This document shows, one piece after another, positions 19,648 through 30,896 of a stretch of DNA of 64,000 nt. The stretch comes from Gnetum montanum (Eukaryota > Streptophyta > Gnetopsida > Gnetales > Gnetaceae), in the NCBI GenBank assembly GCA_015680685.1, contig MNCI01004926.1:338162-402161 (forward strand), in the 5' to 3' direction. The notes beneath the pieces are model-generated. The model saw only the letters and a list, made by a program, of their open reading frames with translations. It searched no databases and was not told where the DNA came from. Position 1 is the stretch's first letter; each line of letters starts with the position of its first letter. The translations under genes were made by a program, and so were the position numbers.

Positions 19648-20660
19648 TGACAAGCTAGCCAAACTTTTGAGGCTAGATTACTCTCATTGTAGAAATGTCA
19701 CCTAGTTTGTGACTAGCCCTCAAGTCATATCCATGGAGGAATGGTCCAAAGCTAAAAAAGTATCAAGAAAAAATAATTAGGATCAAATCCCATGCTTAAG
19801 ACTATCACTCATAAAAAAATCATAAATCATAATCCTAACTTCTAATCTTAATTTCAAGAGTGAAAATTAATAATCAAATCAAATTGAAATCATAAAATAC
19901 AAACAAGGATTATAAAGATCACAAGGTAGGTATCACCCAATTTGTGATTGACTTTGTTGCTTTCATGATGCAACATCCTCGATAGCCTGCTAATGGACTC
20001 CAATGGTCTATAGTTATCACAAGGCTCAACAAATCTCCACTTAATAATTTTTCAAAGAAAATTGAGAATTTAATTTCAACTTGACATGTGTTCTCTTAGG
20101 TATTAACTCACTTCATTGGGTGTAGTGCTCTCCCATTTATATTGAAAGAGCTTACATCATAATTATACGAAAAAATCATAAAATAGATGTATTGATAAGG
20201 ATTGATATAATTCTATGATGGTCTCAAACTATATCATGCTAGCAATATCCTTCGATCATTAATTCATGTCACACCTATGATGTGAATTGATATCTTAATT
20301 CCATGATGAGACGTATCTTCCTTTTGTTTGATGTTATCACTCTTCATTACTATTGCAATAGAAATTGATATAATTTGGATCAATACCAATCGATTATGGT
20401 GATGTGAATCAATATCATTATTCTTTAGAATATGTCAAAATTCTCGATCTCAATCGATATCTTATTGATAGTTGTTGATCCCATGATATCCTACTATAAC
20501 AAAGACTAAATAAAGCAATTAGTTATTATCACTTAGCATCAAAGAAATTGATGTACTTTGATATAGTAAAATAATAAAAAATGAAAATTAATGATATTTT
20601 ATTGTAGAAATTGAAACATTATGGGATTCATTAAATATAAACACTTGCCAACATTGAATG
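19648..20660 (-). mobile_element. Probable 5' LTR of element E, right end uncertain
   Basis: Begins TGACAAGCTAGCC next to the primer site. A minus-strand TATA (CAATATAAATGG) lies at 20,131-20,144. Upstream of it (20,160-20,500) the sequence is rich in ATTGATAT and ATCGATATC words, again partly self-complementary. The outer end could not be fixed because no second copy is in the window. Confidence 0.5.
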
Positions 20661-20729
20661 ATACCAAGAGAAACAAAACCAATAGCATTGTCATGATATA
20701 AACAAGTGGAAAGTTCAGGAATGAGAAAT

Positions 20730-20905
20730 TGTCCTCAAGGTTGTTCACAAATATGTTGACAAATTCTTGGTTAATTGGAAATGACCTTTCTTGGTCACCA
20801 AAGCTTATGGCAATGGAGCATTTATACTAGTAGACATAAATAGAAATGAATTAACCAATGCAATCAACCAATCCTGTCTCAAATCTTACTATATCTAATG
20901 TTTAC
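20730..20905 (+). pseudogene. Gypsy integrase C-terminal fragment
   Basis: The plus frame reads VHKYVDKFLVNWK, then a stop, then PFLVTKAYGNGAFILVDI and ending NAINQSCLKSYYI. This matches the usual end of Tat/Athila integrases (W-GP, V-K-Y-GAY-L-D, PIN, L-KYY). The rest of pol is not recognisable upstream. It is an isolated relic. Confidence 0.65.
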
Positions 20906-23331
20906 TTATTTTCTTGTAACCTTTGTTTGCCTTGATTTAGAAGTTTGGATGAATTTTTGACATTAATGACCAAAGGAGCCTACAACCATCACACCTAGAT
21001 GATCTCTTATCTTTCTTTTTCAACATCTCAAAAGACTACAATCTTTGTCTAAATTTGTCAAATAAGATATAGATTTATCATGTTCTGCCAATTGTAACCT
21101 ATGATAGCTTATATTCACTTGTTGCTTTATGTGACCTTTTTTAAATGCACAGATTCATTGACTTGTTTGATTGTACTCTTGGAGTTGTGCTTGTAGGATG
21201 AGCCTGAAGTCATTGCAAAGGTGTGACTCATCGTAGTAGTGAGTTACTATGCAATCTTAATTTACAAGATTCAATTATCTTGTTCGATCTTATCAAAAAT
21301 ACTTACCTCACATCATGTCCATCATCCCTTCTCAACCATAACCCCATAGCCAAACTACAACCCTCCTTACCTTACTAATAATGAAAGCCTATGTTTGAAA
21401 TTCATGCACCATGGCCATGTGACATTTCCTTTAATGTTCTTGGCCAATCAAGTTCATTGAATGTAACACATATCATTCAATGAGAAAATGAAAGTTCAAC
21501 GTTAGCAGTGAAACCCAATGAAGGTTTTTCTCCCATAAAAGAGACAAAGAGAGAGAGGACAGCCAAGTAGCCATAGAAGCCTAGGAACAAAGCGTTGGTT
21601 CCTCTAAACATCATCGAGTAACTAGCAATTCAAGCACGAAGCATGAAAACCTTTTTGTTTAAGAAACATGTCATCATTAGGTCATAATCATGGTGTCAAC
21701 ACATTTGGAATTCTTTATTAGCCCATGTGACCATTCAAATAGCCAATGTGACATCATCTCATTCCAAACTCTTGACATCCCATCATGGCATTATTTCACC
21801 ATTGTGAGTAGTCCTTGGCATGATTCGATAGCTACTAAATAAACTATGGAGAGGAAGCATTAATGGTGAACCTGTGATAGTGTTTTGCATTCTTTTTTGA
21901 TGTTTATCAAATTAATCCTCAAACATCAACAAATAGGAACCAATGAAACACCTCAAGAAATTTTATGTGGCCAACAAGAAGCTTGTTAACCAAAATTTGC
22001 ATTGTAATTTAATGGGAATTCAAAGAATAGAAATAATTACCTTATGTTTCCATAAAATATCCTACCTTGTGGCCTTGTTTTGGTAAACTTTTGGATCATT
22101 TTGAATCTATAAAAATGAAATTTGTAGCCCACACACTATGAATTCCATTTCTACTAATGTGCAAAGGCCAAAATGCTCTATACACTACAAAACACTGATT
22201 GTTTGCCTCACAAGCAACATATTCCAATCCCACACAATGTGGTAGTGTGTGGGGTAGTGTGCAACACTTGGATGCTTAACCCATATGCTATACTTTTGGC
22301 CCAAAACATCATGTAACACTCCAATGAACATATGGAACTGTAACAGATGCCAACACATCAAATTTGAGTTTTATTTATATCTAATCAAACACCATTTTTA
22401 GGATCTCTTGGCACATTTTGCAAAAAGATCACTTGATAGAAAAAAAATCCTTTTTAGCAAAAAACTAGACATTTTGGCATCCTTTTCATAGCTTTTTCAG
22501 CATAGATCACTAGAGTAGTAGACCCTATAGTAGCATTTACTACAATGCAAATCTCATCCCACACCAGAATTCAAAGAAATTATGTATTCTTAGGTTGTAA
22601 AAGCCCTAATTTGTATAAATCGAAACCTATTTTACAACTATTTTTTATAGTATTTAATTTAAAGCTTTCAATTTCTTTTGTTGGTCATATTATTTCATTC
22701 TTTCTCTATTCTAGTATTAGCATTGGATTTTTGCATTCATATATTCATGCTTATTTTTATGTCCATCATTCAGTAACATACCACCTAAATCTTTAAGTAA
22801 TCGGATAGACCATTTAAGGTACTTCACATCCTTCTGAGGCTCATGAATCTTGGAGTTAAACTATTTTACAGTGATATTTTTAATTTTCTATCACAAAATT
22901 TTTTTTGCCATTACAAGGTGCATAAAAAGTTTGTGGCCCAAATCAAAGTGCTATTAAATATCATTACTAGCATGGAAAGCAAATCATGGAAGTGATAATC
23001 AACTAAGGAGCATAATTGTAATCCATCACATAGGCAAGATGAAAAAAGTATTAAAGATACTACCAAACCTTGTACTAAAGTTGAGGCTCTTGCACAAGAT
23101 AAAATTAGAACAAACAAAGCCTTAATGGACTTGGTCCATAATGTGGATTGAGTCTAGGAACTGATGGATGAGAAGATGATCAAAAATCTCAAGGACATTA
23201 AGGGTAAGGTGGTTAAGCTTGCAACCAAAGAAAGTACACCAAATGAATGAAGAAAAAGGTATAATGGTAAGGGTAAATAGAAGCACTCTTATTTCAAGAG
23301 CATTCAAGAAGCTCCAAGTGAGGCTTGTTGA
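20906..23331. other. AT-rich decayed DNA, no recognisable gene
   Basis: No open frame longer than about 80 codons and no family motif. Near 22,900-23,320 the plus strand holds Lys-rich in-frame pieces (for example KIRTNKALMDLVHNVD) that may be old coding sequence. Nothing can be named. Confidence 0.6.
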
Positions 23332-24073
23332 TGAGGAGCTCCCATGGATTTCATAATCCAAGCTCTCTCAAAGTCAAAAAATAGCAAATTTGAACAAGAA
23401 AAGGAAAATGAAAGCTTTATTCTTGCTCAAATGGAGAATTTACATATGAAAGTAAGCACAATTCCCAAGAACATATAAAATATTCAATCCAAATCTCACA
23501 CTCAATCAAAGTTATCACACACACACAAGGATGATCATCAAGGCACCTTACCAAGAATCTATCTCTCTCCCTAGACCCTCTCCAGGCTCTTATTTTACTC
23601 TCTTCTAATGCTCTTGATCAAATTGGAAGCATAAGAAATTTATTTATATCTTTTCTTCTTGTCTCTTCATCTTCCCTCTAATTTATCATTCAATTTAATG
23701 TTCATTCAAATTCATGGGAGACATCTACCAAAAATAAGAGATGTCGCTCCTAAGTGCAAAGCTCTCAGAGTAGACATCTTCAAATCATGTGGGACATCTT
23801 AGCAGAGATTTCTACAATTCAAATGTGACATCTCATTTATAGATGGGATGTCTCACTTGCACATGGGACATCTTCTCTATAAGGCCAAAATACAAATATG
23901 ATTTTTTTGAGGGTTCAAAACTCCGATCACCTTCAAACAAGTCCCCATAGCCCTCAAAACATCCTAAAGTCATCAAAATAGTTCCAAAATACTTCCAAAC
24001 AACTCAAAACACTAGGGGAAGATCCCATCATTAGAGAGATATTGCATTGGCTTGTTTGATATTCACATAAGCA
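23332..24073 (-). mobile_element. 3' LTR of element C
   Basis: 742 bp, from TGAGGAGCTCCC to ATAAGCA on the plus strand. Aligns with the right LTR throughout. TATA (minus) near 23,641-23,650. Words such as AGACATCT, GAGATGTC and GATGTCTC cluster at 23,715-23,875, upstream of that TATA. Confidence 0.85.
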
Positions 24074-24085
24074 TTCTTCTCCTTT
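24074..24085 (-). other. Polypurine tract of element C
   Basis: Minus strand AAAGGAGAAGAA directly before the 3' LTR start TGCTTATGTG. This is the expected position for plus-strand priming. Confidence 0.75.
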
Positions 24086-24679
24086 AAAAGACTCTTGATT
24101 TCCACACAAGATGCATTTACACTTGGGATAGCTCTTGCCCACTCACATAGGCCATATTTCACACATAAACCAAAGCATAACACACATGGATTGGTTAGAG
24201 CTCACAACATTTTATCTCTACCATCCAAAAATTATTTCACAAACACCTACACACATAACACAATGTTTGCATAATACACATAAACACACACTAGCATGCT
24301 TTTGTGCTAACATCACAATGGAGAAATTATTGAAAGAAGAGTGGATATGATCTTTACCCTCGAAGGCTTTACCATGCTTCCATTTTGAGAGCACCAAATC
24401 CCATGTGTTTCTTCCATGACCTACAACAATAGAACATTAGGAAATTCAAAAAGATTAGGTCTCCTCAAACCAATTTTCCTTCTTCCATCCTTTTTCCTCT
24501 TCTTCACATTCTTCTTCCTAGTGTTTGAAATACTACCACTTAGTTCCTTTCATCTTTAGCATTACAAAAACTTGGATTGTCTTCATGCTATTTATCCATT
24601 CACAGCCAAGAAAAATAAGTTCTTCAATACATTTGTCAATTTTATCATTGCCATAATCCATAGAAAATATTTCCAAAGT

Positions 24680-25306
24680 CTATAAAATGATATCATTATC
24701 AATGTATTCACCAACATCAATAATGATCTTCTCATAATGACTATTCCAATAGCCATCATCATCAAATAAATTATCATTATTAATCTTCCTCTCACTAACA
24801 ATTACATCAAAAGTCACATTTCTATTATCATTTTCAACATGACTCAAAATTTCATCACAATCATCAAAATGATCATGATCCTCATCATCACAATTGAGCA
24901 AAACACTACCAATCTGAAGTGAAAAACTAGCATCCGTAACACTAGCTTCAACATGAGAGACATTATTATCATCAACAAGGTAAAGCTCATACTTACTTGT
25001 CTCTTCATGGCTTCTTCCATTCATATTTGATTCAACTTGATCTTCAACATGTGATTGTCCAATGTATTTAAAGCTTGAAGGTTCAAGATCCCAAATAGGA
25101 GCTCCCAATTCCATTGGCTTATCTGCTTTAAAGGAATCATCAACAAGCTCTTCATTCCATTTTAGAGGTACCAACTCAAACGATAAACTCTCCTCCATGG
25201 CTTTAACATCATTTTCATCAAAAACATCATTAAAGAAATCATTCTTCCACATACCTTGGCTAGAAAACTCCCTTATCTCCCATGAGATAGCTTCAACTTG
25301 GCTCAA
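24680..25306 (-). CDS. Acidic ORF of element C, unknown function
   Basis: 208 codons starting MSQVEAISWEIREFSS. The N-terminal half contains LVPLKWNEELVDD and GAPIWDLEPSSFKYIGQ. The C-terminal half is very rich in Asp, Glu and Asn (CDDEDHDHFDDCDE, then NNDNLFDDDGYW), which implies a strongly acidic, probably disordered tail. No stop interrupts it, which is notable in such a decayed region. It lies between the gag-like ORF and the 3' LTR, where pol would be expected. I do not recognise the family. It could be a remnant of a longer gag or a separate accessory protein. Confidence 0.55.
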   Translation of the reverse strand: MSQVEAISWEIREFSSQGMWKNDFFNDVFDENDVKAMEESLSFELVPLKWNEELVDDSFKADKPMELGAPIWDLEPSSFKYIGQSHVEDQVESNMNGRSHEETSKYELYLVDDNNVSHVEASVTDASFSLQIGSVLLNCDDEDHDHFDDCDEILSHVENDNRNVTFDVIVSERKINNDNLFDDDGYWNSHYEKIIIDVGEYIDNDIIL

Positions 25307-25533
25307 AATCTCCTTTCCATTGTCACAAGGTATAGAAAAATTGAAAATGTATGAGAATCATGCCTTAAAGTGATTTTCTTAATCCTTCTTGGAGAATTCC
25401 CTTGATCTTTACCACTCCTTTGGCCTGGATCCTTCACATTTTATGACTCATGAGGTAGGAACTCTCCTTGATTAGTAGCATAGACCATATTGGATCTTGA
25501 AGATCTCTTGGTCTCTTTGATGAAGTCCTTAGT

Positions 25534-25758
25534 TTACTTCCTTGAAACCTTGAAGTATTGAGCACTCCTTTGCTTAATAAGAGATACTTGAGAATTCATT
25601 TTCTCATTGATCTCTACTTCATCAAACCTTACATCTTCTTCCTTTCCTTGATGGCTAGAAGATATTCTCTCAATTATTCTCAAAATATCTTTCAAGTTAA
25701 TCTTTAATTCCATCATATCTCTTGACATATCTTGAATTGTATTCTTCTTTGGAGGCAT
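25534..25758 (-). CDS. Gag-like N-terminal ORF of element C
   Basis: 74 codons starting MPPKKNTIQDMSRDMMELK, about 340 bp inside the 5' LTR. The MPPK start followed by a helical Lys/Glu-rich stretch (coiled-coil-like, LKINLKDILRIIERI) is common in Ty3 Gag N-termini. No capsid core or zinc knuckle follows. Inference: a truncated gag kept in a non-autonomous element. Confidence 0.5.
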   Translation of the reverse strand: MPPKKNTIQDMSRDMMELKINLKDILRIIERISSSHQGKEEDVRFDEVEINEKMNSQVSLIKQRSAQYFKVSRK

Positions 25759-26100
25759 GATGGAAATTGATCTAAAAGGTAGTGTTTACAAAATTCTACA
25801 AGGAAAGGTGAAATTTTCAAGATTTTTCAAGGAATGAAACAAGAATTTCTTAGATCTTATGAGAAATAAGCATAAAACCTTTAATCCATAGCTATTACAA
25901 GCTAATGGGTATCCAATTATACAATTATATTCCAATTCTTGAAATATATGGCAAACTTAGGGATCAAAGGGAAATTTTAAAATCCTAGGATGAGTAGAAC
26001 AAGTAACAAGAGAGAACCCATACAAGCTTGAGAATTTGAAGTGATTCTTTGTAATTGAAATGAGAATCATCCACTTGAATGCAATTTTCTTCAATTCCAA

Positions 26101-26115
26101 GTTGCTCCAATACCA
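26101..26115 (-). other. Primer binding site of element C
   Basis: Minus strand TTGGTATTGGAGCAA, a decayed form of TGGTATCAGAGC, the site complementary to initiator methionine tRNA, six bases from the LTR. Confidence 0.75.
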
Positions 26116-26121
26116 ATCTAA

Positions 26122-26885
26122 TGAGGAGATTTCATGAATTCCATAATCCATGCTCTCTCAAAGTTACAAGATAGCAAATTTGAATAAAAAAAGAAAAATG
26201 AAAGCTTTATTCCTACTCAAATGGAGAATTTACCTATGAACAATTCCAAAGGATAGACAAGAGGTTCAATTCAACTCTCGCACACTCAATCAAAGCAATC
26301 ACACACATACAAAAATGATAATCAAGGAACCTTGCCAAAACTTTATCTCTCTCTGCTCTTCTCTCTTTCACCTCTCTCTTCCTAGACTCTCTTTAAGCTC
26401 TCTTTTTACTCTATTCTAACTCTCTTGATTAAATTGGAGGCATAAGGAGTCTATTTATATCTTTGTCCCCCTATCTCTTCATCTTCCCTCCAATTTATCA
26501 TTCAATTTAATGTCCATTAAAATCCATGAAAGATGTCTACAAAAAATAGGAGACATCTCTCCCAAGTGTAAAGGTCTTAGAGTAGATGTCTTCAAATCAT
26601 GTGGGATGTCTCAACAAAGATGTCTACAATTTAGATGGAATGTCTCACTTATAGATGGAACATCTTACTTGCAAATGGAACGTTCCCTCTGAAGGGTCAA
26701 AATACAAAGATGCTTGTTCTGAGGTCTAGAACCTTTGGACACCTCCAAACAAGTCCCCATAGCCCCTTGAACATTATAAAGTCATCAAAATAGCCCCAAA
26801 TGACTCCCAAACATGCTAAAACTTTAGGGAAAGATCCCATCATTAGCAAGATGTTACATTTGCATATTTGAAGTTCACATCACTT
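26122..26885 (-). mobile_element. 5' LTR of element C
   Basis: About 764 bp beginning TGAGGAGATTTC, aligned to the left LTR. TATA (minus, ATATAAATAG) at 26,451-26,460. The U3 side at 26,520-26,690 holds AGATGTCT, GAGACATCTC, GATGTCTC and related words. The right end is set by alignment and is accurate to a few bases. Confidence 0.8.
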
Positions 26886-28200
26886 CCACAACCTCCTCTA
26901 ATGATGAGGATCCCTATGAGTACTGTGCAAAATCTCATGATTCTCAATGTTGCCCAATTATGGCTCACATTATTGGTAATATGGGGACAATATAGGGTAC
27001 CTTTTTATTCCAGATGCATTAATAGAAAAATCTATAGGATCTCATACCCCATTCATCCATACTATCCTACTGGTGCTTATCTGCAACCCATGTAGTAGTA
27101 CTAGTAGAGGAAAACTACAAATCCTTGGGGTATTATTGCATGGAATCTTCCTACTCTAATTTAATAATAGATAGAACCTCCAATTAATTCTTACTTCTAT
27201 GGTATGTAGGTAAGTACTTATAAAATCCCAATGATATCTCAATAGCACCTATTTATTTCCAACAATCCTACCAACCAAGCTTTTCAACAACAATAGTAGC
27301 AATAACTTCTACTTCTTGGTCCCATGCAAGATGGGATACCAAGTCAACCATAACCAAGTAAGGAAAAATCATGTAATGTTTCCTATGGTATTAATCCTAC
27401 TTATATCTATGTATCTATGTAATATTACCATGCATCTATTGATTTGATTGTGAGGGGAAGTTTGAGGTCTCACGATAGGAAATTTTACCACAAACATAAA
27501 CATGAGAATCATGGGACTTAATTTATATATTCCTCTCCAACTTGCTGAGAAAAAAACCATTCAAGCTTAATGGAAACCCCCATTAATAAGGTCTTGATGA
27601 GCATCCCTAACTAGAATTTAACTGCAATATCTATTATAGGAATGATTTTCATTGCTATCTCTAGTGGGATTAGAATGATAGCACCTAATGGTGATGTTGT
27701 TACCATCCCTATATCTATGATGGTAATGTGGGTAGTTAAAGAATGATGTTTATCTACAAAGTAACTATACCCTAGTAGTCCCATGATGGAGATCCAAATT
27801 AGAGAAAAGGATCATTGCCTAGCTATCTATGACTCTGGTATGAGAGTTAATCTTATTTTACGCTAGTAGTATCTTGATTGGGGGCTTTCTCATCTCAAGC
27901 AGACTAACATTTGGCTAGAGCTAACTAGCTAATAATACATACATTTCATGGGATATGTATGCAATTTAACCACTTTATTTTCAGTTTGGTCATATCCTGT
28001 TGATATCTTGGTGGTTAGATTAGAAGATAAGGTCAAAGAGAATCTTCCTATTATCGTTGGAAGAGCTTGGTTAAGTATTGATAATGCTAGGTTCATTTCC
28101 CAAGATCTCCATCTTGAGATCAGAAAAAGGGATGAGACATGAAGGATGCACTACAAGAGAATACCATGTGATCCTACTTGGTTTTGTTGCACTATGAACA
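26886..28200 (+). pseudogene. Athila-like gag-protease relic (element L)
   Basis: The plus strand reads a Tyr/Pro-rich gag tail (ISYPIHPYYPTGAYLQ near 27,050), then after many stops a protease: AIYDSGMRVNLI (about 27,825), NIWLELAN (about 27,910), then WSYPVDILVVRLE and NLPIIVGRAWLS (to 28,085). The motifs match element B's protease closely (SYPADFLVI, NFPIIMERAWLS), so it belongs to the same family in the opposite orientation. No RT was found downstream. Confidence 0.75.
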
Positions 28201-30560
28201 CAAGACATTCAAATGAGCTAGACAAAGCATTTTTTGAGAAAAACTTGATGCACTCTAATGAAAATCTCATATTTAAGTGTAATTAATGCCCAATTTACCA
28301 CTTAGAAAATTCCTTGATGATAGACATGGACTAGTAATTAGGGAGAAATGCATCACACAATGTTAAAATTTTATTTTTCTACTATTTCTATTTGTGCAAT
28401 TAATAAATATTAGTATGCTTAGTTAGAATCTTTATACTTTTTGAGCTTAATAAATAATCAATCAAGAAATTTTCTTTTTTGGATTGTTCTTATTTATGTA
28501 TGTGGAAAAACTAGTTCATGAGCTTTATGAATGCTCATTTGATAAGCCAATGATAAATGAATAAGCTACATATGTGATGATGACGTGAGATAACTAAATG
28601 GATTCAACATGAAGCTTTGATAGATAAAATGCCCATGCAACAATATTTATCCACCTACTGGTGAATCAAGCTCAGACTTAGTGGGGAGAAAGGACTCACA
28701 CTATGATCTATTGAAGCTAATGCTACTGGAACTATGGGTAGGTGGTGGATCCATACCTTAGGATATGAGCACTAGAATCTTGGAAGAGTTCCTGGTTACT
28801 AGTGTAAAAAGGTTGTATCTAAGAGGTTTTGTATGACCACTAGATGGGTCTAATCAATGTGGTTAGATCAAGGTGCACATTGTTTCTTGCCTAGCCACCT
28901 TGGCCATAAGAGGTTTGTGATTTTATAAACTTATGTGTATCATGCGAGGATGAATTATAATATTCATGTAAGTTAAAGATTCTAGGTGGTGATCTAGCAC
29001 TATAATTATTCTCATGATTTTCATGCTCCATCAAAAGTCCTCTTTTTATGAGATGAAATGAAAAGAAAAATATATATGAAAAAAATGAAATAATAATAAA
29101 AAGAAAAGAAAATAAAAAAAAAAAGAAAAAGAGAAGAAGGAAAGAGAAAAGAAAAAAATAATGAAGAGGCAATGGAAAGAACAATGTAATTTCAAGCTTG
29201 TCAGTTGTACAAACTAGTATGTCTACCATCCAAACCAATCTTATAATTGCTCATAGTAAAGTAAAAGTAGTGGTTGAACCCATGCCCCTACAAATCTTTG
29301 TCATGTTCAACCCATTGTCTAGATTACTTGACTTCCCACAATGTTATAGTTTAAGAAAATCTCTTGCTCATTACTACCCATGATCATGAAGGTTCAAAAG
29401 TCTTTTTCTTTGTAAACCTTAGTAATGTCAATTGTTGCTTTCACCCAAGGTCCTCATGATTTTTTTTGAGGAATCAAAAATCTTTATCCTTGACCCATGC
29501 CTTAACTAGATTCGAACCCATAATATTTTCCCTTAATAATCATGGCTTTGTACTTCTTGTTAGGATGTGGAATCATTAACACAACTAAGGGAATCAATGG
29601 AAGGATCCCTGTAGATCTAAATTCAAGGATCTCGTCATGCATACATGCACAGATGAAGGAAAATCAAACCAGAATCTTAACTTCTAGATGCTTTGTGGTA
29701 CATTACATTGGTTTAGCTCATACCAATGATTAGACTGAGAAATAATGAAGGCTACATGGTGCTAGATTAGGTAGGTATGACCTAGTCCTTGGATGTGAGA
29801 CTTAGAGGTAGATCCCTATTTTATGGATGAGTAGCAATCAAAGGATGTGGTAGTGGATCTCTTGGGATGTAGGACATGATCATGTACTCCATGAGGTAGT
29901 TGAATGATTGGCTAGGGATCCAATGATATTACACTCTTTCCCTTTCTCTCTCTTATTCATTATTGATTCTACATCTCTTCTATTCTATTCTTATCCATGA
30001 TTATTTATGGTAAGAAGTAAATTGAGTAATGTGAAGGATGTGATCTAGTCATCTAAGAAAATAGACTCACATTTAATGCTAATGTTTCACTAGTTCTTGA
30101 GAATCCATGGGTGTCTCATTAATGTGTTTCACAAGGACAATGAAGGAAAGTGGCTACTATAGGGAGGCTTCACTTATGAATCCTTAGTGAATAAGCATCA
30201 TATGTGACTTAGTCAAAGCTAATATCCCAGTGATGGTAATGTTTGCATTACATATGGCACTTGATTGGTCTTCCACTTATGTAAGTATCAACTCTATATG
30301 CTTTAAGGTTTGATAATTTTGAACTCTATTGATCCACTTAAATTTTATTATTATACTATAATCATGCTCCTTCTATTCTAACCTATCTTTTCTAGACCTG
30401 GATTCATGGGATTGTACATATTAACCAATTGACTTCTTCCCCATGATCAATGATGTTGTCTAAGGTAAGTTTATAATGCTCTTCTTCTTTTGCTCTTTGT
30501 ACACCATTTAAGATTAATCCTAGGTGATTTCAGCATGATACAAGCCTCAAAAAATACTTT
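28201..30560. other. AT-rich spacer with purine tract, no recognisable gene
   Basis: Short, stop-rich frames without family motifs. The only distinct structure is an almost pure A/G tract at about 29,050-29,170 on the plus strand. Parts may be leader or 3' sequence of element L, but nothing shows this. Confidence 0.55.
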
Positions 30561-30599
30561 GGTAGAAGTTGCAGGTGAGTAGAAAGCATGGGGAACATA

Positions 30600-30800
30600 G
30601 TTAAGTAAATTCTCCTAGTTTTAGAGGATGCATTCATGCATCCCTATGTGAATGCAGGGGGTTGGTGCCCTCATGCTAGCACACCTCCCCTACATCAACA
30701 AGCCTATATATAGTTTAGGGTTCCAAACATTGCCTTGTACTTTGTTTTTTTCTTTTTCTCCCTTTTCTTTGGTAGGCCAATGAAACTCTACCAAAATTTT
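30600..30800 (+). promoter_or_regulatory. Probable LTR promoter with near-perfect palindrome
   Basis: GGATGCATTCATGCATCC (30,626-30,643) is an 8-bp inverted repeat around a 2-base centre. A TATA box (CTATATATAG) follows at 30,704-30,713. The arrangement matches the U3 regions elsewhere in the window. Termini were not found, so the element is unidentified. Confidence 0.45.
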
Positions 30801-30896
30801 CATCTTGCAAGTGGATTGGTAATTTTTTTCATATATCTTCTTAAATCTTTTCGTCCTTTTTATTCTAGCAATGGTTCAAGCCTAGTGTCTTATAAC

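Larger units (their letters stand above)
23332..26885 (-). mobile_element. Element C: short non-autonomous LTR retrotransposon (3.55 kb)
   Basis: Two direct LTRs (23,332-24,073 and 26,122 to about 26,885) enclose 2 kb with a primer site at the right and a polypurine tract at the left, so it reads leftward. No protease, RT or integrase is visible. The interior has one basic N-terminal gag-like ORF and one acidic ORF. Its LTRs carry GAGACATCTC/GAGATGTCTC-type words upstream of TATA. It must use enzymes from another element. Confidence 0.85.
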
